DNA of 64,000 nt from an uncultured Croceicoccus sp. (GTDB lineage Bacteria > Pseudomonadota > Alphaproteobacteria > Sphingomonadales > Sphingomonadaceae). Location of the stretch: positions 62,001-126,000 of the forward strand of contig NZ_CANMCP010000005.1 in NCBI RefSeq assembly GCF_947496385.1, read 5' to 3'. The notes beneath the pieces are model-generated. The model was not told the origin of the DNA and did no database searches. It worked only from the letters and a program-made list of their open reading frames with translations. This document shows positions 56,903 through 64,000 of the stretch, piece after piece. Each line of letters starts with the position of its first letter. Position 1 is the first letter of the stretch. The translations under genes and the position numbers were made by a program.

Positions 56903-58024
56903 TCAATCCCAACCCAGATTGCTGAAGAATACGGCGAAGAATGCGTCGAGCACGATCACCATGAAGATGCCCTGCACCACCGCGATCGTCGTGCGCAGGC
57001 CGACATCCTCGGCATTGCCCTTCACCTGCATCCCCTGATAGCAGCCGGCGATGCCGATGATGAGGCCAAAGACCGGCGCCTTGATCAGGCTGATATAAAG
57101 GTCGGTGATCGGCACCACCTCGCGCACACGCAGGAGGAAGGTCCAGAACGGAATGTCGAGCGCGAAATTGGCGATGAACGCCCCGCCGATGATCGCCAGC
57201 ACCGAGGAATAGAAGCCCAGCACCGGCATCAGGAACACCACTGCGAGGATGCGCGGCATCACCAGCCGCTCCATCGGCGAGACACCGATGGTCCGCATCG
57301 CGTCCACCTCCTCGGTCAGGCGCATCGTGCCGATCTGCGCGGCAAAGGCGCTCCCCGAGCGGCCCGCCACCATGATCGCGGTCATCAACACGCCGAGCTC
57401 GCGCAGCGACAGCCGCCCGGTCAGGTTGATGGTGTAGATTTCGGCGCCGAACTGCTGCAACTGCACCGCGCCCTGCTGCGCGATGACGATGCCGATGAGG
57501 AAGCTCATCAGTCCGACGATGGGCAATGCGGCGACGCCGACCACCTCGAACTGACGGACCATCGCGGTAAAGGGAAACCGGCGCGGATGGCGGATCAGCG
57601 TGAAAGACGAGGACACCACCGCGCCGAAGAAACCGACGACGCCCTTGATCCCGCTGCCGAAATTGTCGACCGCCTCGCCGACGGCGGCGGGCACGCGTTC
57701 GACCGGGCCGGGCCGCGGCGGCGCGATCGCCGCCTCGCTCTTGGCGTCCTGCACGGCGGAGATCAGCCGTTCGGCCTTTTCACTGACCCCGCGCAATTCG
57801 GCATCGAAATGCCCCGCGGCGCGCGACACGGTCCAGGCGCCGACGGTGTCGATCTCGGTAATGTCGGCAATGTCGATGACGTCGAGCGGTTCGTCGATTT
57901 CGCGGAGCCGATGATCGAGCGGCCCCACCGACGATACCGTCAGCGGCCCACTGATTTTCAACGTGCGGCCACCCTCCGCATCGATCGTATCGAAATCTGC
58001 CCATTCGCGCATGGCCATGCTCAT
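56903..58024 (-). CDS. mlaE: MlaE permease fused to an N-terminal STAS (MlaB-like) domain
   Basis: 373 residues. The first ~95 form a STAS-like domain (LKISGPLTVSSVGPLDHRL, LDVIDIADITEIDTVGAWTV), which in E. coli is the separate protein MlaB that holds MlaF. A linker leads to the MlaE permease with LPIVGLMSFLIGIVIAQQGAVQL, VLMTAIMVAGRSGSAFAAQIGTM and EEVDAMRTIGVSP. No separate mlaB is present, so the fusion takes its role. ATG 58024 is chosen; ATGs 2 and 4 codons later are possible, and the longer frame to 58072 adds a basic stretch of unclear reality. Confidence 0.92.
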   Translation of the reverse strand: MSMAMREWADFDTIDAEGGRTLKISGPLTVSSVGPLDHRLREIDEPLDVIDIADITEIDTVGAWTVSRAAGHFDAELRGVSEKAERLISAVQDAKSEAAIAPPRPGPVERVPAAVGEAVDNFGSGIKGVVGFFGAVVSSSFTLIRHPRRFPFTAMVRQFEVVGVAALPIVGLMSFLIGIVIAQQGAVQLQQFGAEIYTINLTGRLSLRELGVLMTAIMVAGRSGSAFAAQIGTMRLTEEVDAMRTIGVSPMERLVMPRILAVVFLMPVLGFYSSVLAIIGGAFIANFALDIPFWTFLLRVREVVPITDLYISLIKAPVFGLIIGIAGCYQGMQVKGNAEDVGLRTTIAVVQGIFMVIVLDAFFAVFFSNLGWD

Positions 58025-58144
58025 GGGCGAAATCACGGCCCGCGACAAGCGTTTCGTAAAGGCGCCACGCAAGGTCGGTCCATTTCCGGATTTTCTTCAC
58101 GCCGCATTTCGGCCCCGCCTGATCGGTCGCTGCGCGTGCCCGTG

Positions 58145-58157
58145 CCCCCCCCCCCCC
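58145..58157. repeat. Homopolymer run of 13 C between mlaE and valS
   Basis: Thirteen consecutive C on the plus strand, 120 bp upstream of mlaE and 70 bp upstream of valS in their divergent promoter region. It is by far the longest single-base run I noticed. Runs of this length slip easily during replication and also during sequencing. Confidence 0.85.
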
Positions 58158-58227
58158 ATGCACCATGTGCGCCGCGCGTTGCGCTATACCCTTGCCCCCC
58201 TCGCCCGCCGCTGGCAAAGCGCGGGCC

Positions 58228-60990
58228 ATGACGACGCACGAAACCGACACGCCCGCCCACACCGATCAGGCCGATGGCGGCGCCCTGCCCAAGACGTTCG
58301 ACCCCGCCGGGATCGAGGCGCGATGGTACGCGCATTGGGAAGAAACCGGCCTGTTCCGGCCCGAGCGCCCGGATGCAGAGCCCTTCACCATCGTCAACCC
58401 GCCGCCCAATGTGACGGGATCGCTGCATATCGGCCACGCGCTCGACAATACGTTGCAGGACATCATGGTCCGCTACGAACGGCTGCGCGGCAAGGATGCG
58501 CTCTGGGTCGTGGGGACCGACCATGCCGGCATCGCGACGCAGATGCTGGTGGAGCGCAAGCTGGAGGCCGAGGGCGACAAGCGCACCAACCACTCGCGCG
58601 AGGATTTCATCGCGAAGGTATGGGAGTGGAAGGAAGAAAGCGGCGGCACCATCACCCGGCAATTGCGGCGGCTGGGCTGTTCCATGGACTGGAGCCGGGA
58701 GCAGTTCACGATGGACCCGCATTTTACGCAAGCGGTGCTCAAGGTGTTCGTCGACCTGCACGAACGCGGGCTGATCTACCGTGACAAGCGGCTGGTGAAC
58801 TGGGATCCGAAGCTCAAGACCGCGATCTCCGACCTCGAGGTCGAGACGAAGGACGTCGCCGGCGGTTTCTGGCACTTCCGCTATCCGCTGGCCGATGGCG
58901 CGGTGCTTGCCGACGGGCGCGATTATATCGAGGTGGCGACGACCCGGCCCGAAACCATGCTCGCCGACATGGCCGTCGCGGTGCACCCCGATGACGACCG
59001 CTATGCCAGCGTGGTGGGCAAGGAGATCGTCCTGCCGATCACCGGGCGGCGCATTCCCATCGTCGCCGACGAACATGCCGACCCGGAACTCGGCAGCGGG
59101 GCTGTGAAGATCACGCCGGGCCACGATTTCAACGATTTCGAGGTCGGCAAGCGCGCCGGCTTCAAGCCCGTCGACATGCTCAACATGCTCGATGGCGAGG
59201 GCAATGTGGTGCAGACCGCCGACGGGCGCGTACCGGACGAATTCATCGGCCTGCACCGGTTCCGCCGCGATGGCACCGATGGCGCGCGCGAGGCGGTGGT
59301 GCAGCGGATGAAGGCCGACGGGTTCCTCCTCCCCCATGTCACGAAGGACGCCGACGGCAACGAGACCCAGCACGATGCCGAACCGCGCAACATCGCCACC
59401 CCCTATGGCGATCGTGGCGGCGTGGTGATCGAACCGTGGCTGACCGATCAATGGTATGTCGATGCCGCGACGCTGGCCAAACCCGCGATCGAGGCGGTGC
59501 GTTCGGGCGCGATCGAGATCGTCCCGAAGACATGGGAAAAGACCTATTTCAACTGGATGGAGAACATTCAGCCCTGGTGCGTCTCGCGCCAGCTGTGGTG
59601 GGGGCACCGCATTCCGGCGTGGTACGACGCGGACGGCACGCCCTATGTCGCCATGACCGAGGAAGAGGCGCAGACAAAGGCGGGCGCAGGCGTCGCGCTG
59701 ACCCGCGACAATGACGTGCTCGACACCTGGTTCTCCTCCGCGCTGTGGCCGTTCGCGACGCTGGGCTGGCCGGAAAAGACGGATCTTCTCGCCAAGCATT
59801 ACCCGAATGACCTGCTGATCTCCGGCTTCGACATCTTGTTCTTCTGGGACGCGCGCATGGCGATGCAGGGGATCGAATTCATGGGCGAAGCCCCGTGGAA
59901 ACGGCTTTATCTCCATGGCCTCGTCCGCGCCGCGGATGGCGCGAAAATGTCGAAGTCGAAGGGCAATGTCGTCGATCCGCTCGGCCTGATCGAGCAGTAT
60001 GGCGCCGATGCGCTGCGCTTTTTCATGGCGGCGATGGAGAGCCAGGGCCGCGACGTGAAGATGGATGAAAAGCGCGTCGAGGGCTATCGCAATTTCGCGA
60101 CGAAGCTTTGGAATGCAACGCGTTTCTGCCAGGCGAACGGCATTGGCGCATCGCAAAGCGTCGCTGCGCCGCCTGCGACCAGTGCGGTCAATCGCTGGAT
60201 CGTGGGTGCGGTCATCGCGGCGCAGGGCGAGCTGGACCGGGCGCTGGGCGATCTGCGCTTCGATGCGGCGGCCAATGCGATCTACCATTTCGTGTGGGAC
60301 GATTTCTGCGACTGGTATGTGGAGCTGATCAAGCCTGCGCCGGGCGCGGAGATGAATGCCGAAACGCGCGCCGTCGCGGGATGGGTGCTCGACCAGATTT
60401 TCGTGATGCTGCACCCGTTCATGCCCTTCATCACCGAGGAATTGTGGCATGCGCAGGGGGAGCGCCCCTACGAATTGATCGTGGCGCAATGGCCCCGGCC
60501 CGATGCCGCCGTCGATGCCAACGCGAAGGCCGAGGTCGAATGGCTGATCGCTCTTGTCGGCAATCTGCGCGCGGCGAAGAACGAGCTGGGCATCGCGCCG
60601 GGCGCCCGGCTCGACGCCTATCTTGCCGAGCCGTCCGCCGCCGGTCGCCGCGCGATCGAGCGTAACGCCGCCGCGATCGAACGGGTCGCGCGGCTGTCGT
60701 CGGTGCAGTTCGCGCCCGCCCCCGATGGCCCCGCAATGCAGGTCGGCGCAGGCGAGGATGTGTTCGTCATCCCCCTCGAAGGGGTGATCGACATTGCGGC
60801 GGAACGTGCGCGCCTCGAAAAGGCGAAGGCCGCCGCGCAGAAGGAAGCCGACAGCCTCGCCAAGCGGCTCGACAATCCGAAATTCGTGGAAAAGGCAAAG
60901 CCCGAAGCGGTCGAAAAGGCCCGCGCCGATCACGCGCATCACATGGCGGAGGCGGAGCGGCTCGACGCGGCGCTGGCGCGGCTTGGATAA
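58228..60990 (+). CDS. valS: Valine--tRNA ligase
   Basis: 920 residues. HIGH motif at 67-70 ([12 protein letters not shown]), editing domain in the middle, KMSKS motif at 573-577 ([14 protein letters not shown]), anticodon-binding domain, and a C-terminal coiled coil rich in Ala, Lys and Glu (from about 855, [15 protein letters not shown]). It charges tRNA-Val and edits mischarged Thr. ATG 58228 gives MTTHETD. It is read away from the Mla operon and is followed by queE. Confidence 0.97.
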   Translation: MTTHETDTPAHTDQADGGALPKTFDPAGIEARWYAHWEETGLFRPERPDAEPFTIVNPPPNVTGSLHIGHALDNTLQDIMVRYERLRGKDALWVVGTDHAGIATQMLVERKLEAEGDKRTNHSREDFIAKVWEWKEESGGTITRQLRRLGCSMDWSREQFTMDPHFTQAVLKVFVDLHERGLIYRDKRLVNWDPKLKTAISDLEVETKDVAGGFWHFRYPLADGAVLADGRDYIEVATTRPETMLADMAVAVHPDDDRYASVVGKEIVLPITGRRIPIVADEHADPELGSGAVKITPGHDFNDFEVGKRAGFKPVDMLNMLDGEGNVVQTADGRVPDEFIGLHRFRRDGTDGAREAVVQRMKADGFLLPHVTKDADGNETQHDAEPRNIATPYGDRGGVVIEPWLTDQWYVDAATLAKPAIEAVRSGAIEIVPKTWEKTYFNWMENIQPWCVSRQLWWGHRIPAWYDADGTPYVAMTEEEAQTKAGAGVALTRDNDVLDTWFSSALWPFATLGWPEKTDLLAKHYPNDLLISGFDILFFWDARMAMQGIEFMGEAPWKRLYLHGLVRAADGAKMSKSKGNVVDPLGLIEQYGADALRFFMAAMESQGRDVKMDEKRVEGYRNFATKLWNATRFCQANGIGASQSVAAPPATSAVNRWIVGAVIAAQGELDRALGDLRFDAAANAIYHFVWDDFCDWYVELIKPAPGAEMNAETRAVAGWVLDQIFVMLHPFMPFITEELWHAQGERPYELIVAQWPRPDAAVDANAKAEVEWLIALVGNLRAAKNELGIAPGARLDAYLAEPSAAGRRAIERNAAAIERVARLSSVQFAPAPDGPAMQVGAGEDVFVIPLEGVIDIAAERARLEKAKAAAQKEADSLAKRLDNPKFVEKAKPEAVEKARADHAHHMAEAERLDAALARLG

Positions 60991-61016
60991 GGCCGGGCGC
61001 GCATGATGACACGCAT

Positions 61017-61760
61017 ATGCTGACCCTCGCGACCGTCACGCCGGGCGAACCCGAAATCTTCGCCTCGTTACAGGGCGAAGGCCCGTCGATGGGGCGGCCC
61101 AGCGTATTCGTGCGCGTGTCGCGGTGCAATCTCGCCTGCGTATGGTGCGACACGGCCTATACCTGGCATTTTACCGGGGACGAACGCCCGCATCGCGGGG
61201 GCGAGACATTTGCGCGGACCGCCAATCAGCTCGCCCTGCCGGAGGCGGAGGTCGCGCGCCGCGTGTTGCGCGCCGGCGCGGACCGGCTGGTGCTGACCGG
61301 CGGCGAGCCCTTGCTGCAGGGGGCGGCGCTGGCGCGGATGGTGGGCCTTGTGAAAGAAACGCGGCCCGATTTCCACGTCGAGGTCGAAACGAACGGCACC
61401 GTCGCCGCGCCCGCCGCGCTCGACCCGCTGATCGACCAATATAACGTCAGCCCGAAACTCGCGCATAGCGGCAATCCCGCCAGCCTTGCGCTCCTGCCCG
61501 ACCGGATCGCGGCCTATGCCGCCGACGCGCGGGCCTTCTTCAAATTCGTGGTCGCGGACGAGGACGATGCCCGCACGGTGCTGAGCCTGCGCGACGCATT
61601 CGGCATGGCGGCCGACCGGCTTTTCCTGATGCCGGAGGGGACGGAGAGCGCGACATTGCGCGAACGGATGCAATGGCTGGCACCGTTCTGTCAGCAGCAC
61701 GGCCTCCGCCTGTCGGACAGGCTGCACATTCACCTCTACGGCGATACGCGCGGGACCTGA
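61017..61760 (+). CDS. queE: 7-carboxy-7-deazaguanine synthase
   Basis: 247 residues of the radical SAM superfamily with the CX3CX2C cluster motif at C37, C41 and C44 (RCNLACVWCDT), the substrate region SLQGEGPSMGRPSVFVRVS, and GGEPLLQ for SAM binding. It converts carboxy-tetrahydropterin to carboxy-deazaguanine in queuosine precursor synthesis. No other que gene is in the window. 26 bases separate it from valS. Confidence 0.92.
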   Translation: MLTLATVTPGEPEIFASLQGEGPSMGRPSVFVRVSRCNLACVWCDTAYTWHFTGDERPHRGGETFARTANQLALPEAEVARRVLRAGADRLVLTGGEPLLQGAALARMVGLVKETRPDFHVEVETNGTVAAPAALDPLIDQYNVSPKLAHSGNPASLALLPDRIAAYAADARAFFKFVVADEDDARTVLSLRDAFGMAADRLFLMPEGTESATLRERMQWLAPFCQQHGLRLSDRLHIHLYGDTRGT

Positions 61761-61785
61761 GCGCGGGCGCGTCCTATCGCGGTCC

Positions 61786-63459
61786 CTATCGCGATTGCGC
61801 GCGCCAGCGTCCCACGATGCGCTCCACAGCCTCGCTTTCGCCGCCGGTCTCGTTCCACAATGCGGCAAAGCTGGGATCGTCGGACGCGGGGCGCTTTTCC
61901 TCCTCCAGATCGTCGAAGGTCACGCGCATCGGGATCGCCGTGCCCTCGCCGCACACGATGCATTCCCGGTTGCGCAGCGCCGGAATCGCGGCGAGGAAGC
62001 CGCGCGCACCCTCCGGCATGGCGGCCTTCACGAAATCCTGGTCCCGCTCGTTATTGAGCCGCATCGACAGGATGGTCCCGCATTGCGAAAGCACCCCTTC
62101 GGCAAGATCCGACGGACGCTGCGTAATGAGGCCGAGCGAGATGCCGTATTTGCGCCCTTCCTTCGCAATGCGCGACAGGATGCGCCCGACCGACGAACCG
62201 TCCGCATTGCGTTCGTTCGGCACGTATCGGTGCGCCTCCTCGCATACCAGGAGGATCGGACGTGTCTTTTCATCGCGGCCCCAGATGGCGAAATCGAACA
62301 CCAGCCGCGACAACACCGCCACCACCGTGCTGGTGATTTCGGACGGCACGCCCGATACGTCGATGATCGAAATGGGCTTGCCCTCGCCCGGCATGCGGAA
62401 AATGCGTTGCAGGAACCCGGCCATCGTATCGGCCACCAGCATGCCGGAAAACATGAACTGATACCGCGGATCGGTCTTGATCTCGTCGATCTTGCTTTTC
62501 ACCCGCATGAAGGGGGCGGTGTTGGTCGCCTTGTCGAGCTTGCCCATTTCGGCGGTGATCGCGCCGGTCAGGTCGGACAGGAGGTAGGGGATCGGCGCGT
62601 CCACGGTCAGCTTGCCGATCTGTTCGGCGAGCCTGTTCTTCGACCGGGCATGCAGCAGGCATTTGGCGAGGATGTCCATGTCCGCCTGCCGGTCGGGGCC
62701 TTCGTTGGTGATGAAAACCTCGCAATGTTCCTCGAAATTCATGAGCCAGTACGGCATGCGCAGGTTCGTCACGTCGAGGATTTCGCCATTGCCCGCAAAG
62801 GCCGCGGAATATTCGCCGTGCGGGTCGATCATCACGACATGCCCCTCCGGCGCCATCTGGCAAATGCGGTGGAGGATGAGCGCCGCACTCGTCGATTTGC
62901 CCGTGCCGGTGGAGCCGAGTAGCGCGAAATGCTTGCCCAGCATCGCGTCGACATAGAGGCCCGCGCGGATATTGCGGGTGGGAAACACCTTGCCGATCTG
63001 GATATTGGGGCGCCCGTCACTGGCGTAAATCTGCTCCAGATCGGAATTGGTCGCGGGGTATACCTCTGCACCGGGGACGGGATACTGGCTGATGCCGCGG
63101 CGGAAACCGCGGATCCGGTTGGTGACCCTTTCGTGCTGCCCCTCCCCCAGAAAGTCGATCTCGGCGATGATCCGCCCGGTCGCGAGGTCCTGTTTCTGTG
63201 TGCGGACATTGGCCAGAAGCCAGTTCGACCCGGCCCGCACCTTGATCTGGCTCCCGACAAGGCCGGCAAGCTGCACCGTCGGGTCCTCGTCGCAGGCGCA
63301 GGCCTTCAACGCCTCCGGATCGAGCACGGCGCGCGACGAATCGCCGGCGATGTCGCACACCATGCCGATCGGCCGGGACGCGGCGCCGGATGGCGTCACG
63401 GCGGCATCCGGCGAGGCCGCGGCGGAATCGGCGACGAATTGCGAGACCATGTCGTTCAT
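61786..63459 (-). CDS. HerA-type (DUF87) ATPase
   Basis: 557 residues. An N-terminal beta-barrel HAS-like domain (about 25-155) is followed by an ATPase core with Walker A at 182-190 (GSTGTGKST, K188), MIDPHGEYSAAF, Walker B RPILLVCEEAHRYVP and a sensor/Arg region GLITQRPSDLAEGVLSQCGT. The family includes hexameric DNA translocases acting with NurA nucleases. Here no nurA, SIR2 or other effector gene adjoins it: queE converges on one side and a TIGR02186 gene lies on the other. The cellular role is unknown. Confidence 0.88.
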   Translation of the reverse strand: MNDMVSQFVADSAAASPDAAVTPSGAASRPIGMVCDIAGDSSRAVLDPEALKACACDEDPTVQLAGLVGSQIKVRAGSNWLLANVRTQKQDLATGRIIAEIDFLGEGQHERVTNRIRGFRRGISQYPVPGAEVYPATNSDLEQIYASDGRPNIQIGKVFPTRNIRAGLYVDAMLGKHFALLGSTGTGKSTSAALILHRICQMAPEGHVVMIDPHGEYSAAFAGNGEILDVTNLRMPYWLMNFEEHCEVFITNEGPDRQADMDILAKCLLHARSKNRLAEQIGKLTVDAPIPYLLSDLTGAITAEMGKLDKATNTAPFMRVKSKIDEIKTDPRYQFMFSGMLVADTMAGFLQRIFRMPGEGKPISIIDVSGVPSEITSTVVAVLSRLVFDFAIWGRDEKTRPILLVCEEAHRYVPNERNADGSSVGRILSRIAKEGRKYGISLGLITQRPSDLAEGVLSQCGTILSMRLNNERDQDFVKAAMPEGARGFLAAIPALRNRECIVCGEGTAIPMRVTFDDLEEEKRPASDDPSFAALWNETGGESEAVERIVGRWRAQSR

Positions 63460-63555
63460 TGGGCGATACCATTCTCGATAGACTGAAACATTCGTCCACG
63501 AGTGCTATCGCCGCAGGGTTAACGCCCTCTAAACACCGCGCCGGATCGCGGCGCG

Positions 63556-64000
63556 TCAGGCCATCGCGAACAGGCGCCCGGCGCCCCACCCCATCAGCAC
63601 CGACAACACCATGGCCGTCAGACCGTAGAGAAACGCCTGCCGGATGGAGAACAGCTCGATCCCGCGTTCGAAGCCGCGCTTGACCACGGTGACTTCGCTC
63701 GTGGCGGACGCGACCACGCGGCCATCGGCAATGGCGAAGGTTTCGGCCGTATATTCGCCGGTGATCACGCTCGACGGGAGGGGGATGCGCGCCTGATACA
63801 GGACATCCCCGCTGATGGTGACGCCATCGTCGTCCTGCCGGTAAAGGCCGGAGGCGACGCGCTTTTCCACCAAACCGGCGGCAAAGCGCACCTGCTCGTC
63901 CGGGTCGATCGTGCCGATAGGCGACAATTGCAGCCAGCGCAGCCCAAGCTCGTAAATCGCGGCGGTCCGCTCATCGACGATCCGGTCGACAGGCCGCGAC
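63556..64000 (-). CDS. TIGR02186-family membrane protein, C-terminal part
   Basis: The frame is open to the right edge, so the N-terminus is missing; about 147 residues are seen. They contain RTAAIYELGLRWLQLSPIGTI, RVASGLYRQDDDGVTISGDVLYQARIPLP, a periplasmic beta domain, and a C-terminal membrane helix (FLYGLTAMVLSVLMGWGAGRL). This matches the alphaproteobacterial putative transmembrane protein family TIGR02186 (Alph_Pro_TM), often found beside TauE/SafE-type sulfite or organosulfur exporters; such a partner would lie beyond this window. A GTG/ATG inside is not the true start. Confidence 0.8.
   Translation of the reverse strand, partial: SRPVDRIVDERTAAIYELGLRWLQLSPIGTIDPDEQVRFAAGLVEKRVASGLYRQDDDGVTISGDVLYQARIPLPSSVITGEYTAETFAIADGRVVASATSEVTVVKRGFERGIELFSIRQAFLYGLTAMVLSVLMGWGAGRLFAMA

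Noticed and set aside
58033-60942. 969-codon open frame opposite valS
   Set aside because: Antisense shadow of a tRNA synthetase with intact HIGH and KMSKS motifs.
61786-63459. HerA gene as part of an anti-phage defence island
   Set aside because: Neighbours are queE and a TIGR02186 gene; no nuclease, SIR2, transposase or restriction gene is nearby.
1-64000. tRNA genes, insertion sequences, CRISPR arrays, prophage
   Set aside because: I scanned all gaps for T-loop-like GTTCNANNC, spaced direct repeats and transposase or integrase motifs, and found none.

Overview
The window is a contiguous, high-GC, gene-dense stretch of a bacterial chromosome. Its content points to an alphaproteobacterium of the order Sphingomonadales. 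The pointers are the run argS / SPOR protein / nagZ / scpA / scpB / tatA / tatB / tatC, an ATP12-type F1-ATPase chaperone, a TIGR02186-type membrane protein, a Mla permease fused to a STAS domain, and large TonB-dependent receptors next to a TPR-sulfotransferase. I cannot name the genus. I see no tRNA, rRNA, insertion sequence, prophage or CRISPR array, and every gene that lies wholly inside the window looks intact.

Layout. 1-7.6 kb: the tail of a fasciclin-domain gene, then on the minus strand bpt-tamA-tamB (N-end rule transferase and the TamAB outer-membrane translocation module). 7.8-10.8 kb: ilvA, divergent from an exported amidohydrolase. 10.9-18.2 kb: a long minus-strand run read as lipoprotein, argS, SPOR protein, nagZ, scpA, scpB, tatA, tatB, tatC, linking translation, cell-wall recycling, chromosome segregation and Tat export. 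18.5-20.9 kb: ispH-thrB-rnhA. 20.9-23 kb: an FAD oxidoreductase and an alpha/beta hydrolase. 23.0-30.3 kb: a Tad (Flp) pilus cluster, cpaA-cpaB-cpaC-cpaD-cpaE-tadB-tadC, with no cpaF motor ATPase gene and no pilin gene. 30.3-40.7 kb: a MarR regulator, then a TonB-dependent receptor, a 974-residue protein made of two TPR-sulfotransferase modules in tandem, and a second TonB-dependent receptor. 40.7-46.5 kb: clpB, divergent from an M16 peptidase lipoprotein. 46.5-50.8 kb: rpsU, an FKBP-type isomerase and gatC-gatA-gatB. 51.2-54.4 kb: a tightly overlapped plus-strand run of crcB, a pseudouridine synthase, a HAD phosphatase, a 71-residue membrane protein and the ATP12 chaperone. 54.4-58.0 kb: a Mla-type lipid transport operon (mlaE, mlaF, mlaD, auxiliary lipoprotein). 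58.2-61.8 kb: valS and queE. 61.8-64 kb: a HerA-type ATPase and the C-terminal part of a TIGR02186 membrane protein that runs off the right edge.

Most of the window is conserved housekeeping with translational coupling; many neighbouring genes overlap by 4 bases. The accessory part is 23-41 kb. Its most unusual element is the receptor / double sulfotransferase / receptor group: the sulfotransferase ORF is an internal duplication with a period of 486 residues, and the two receptors share an almost identical N-terminal leader although their following domains differ. The Tad cluster without its motor ATPase is the second point of interest.
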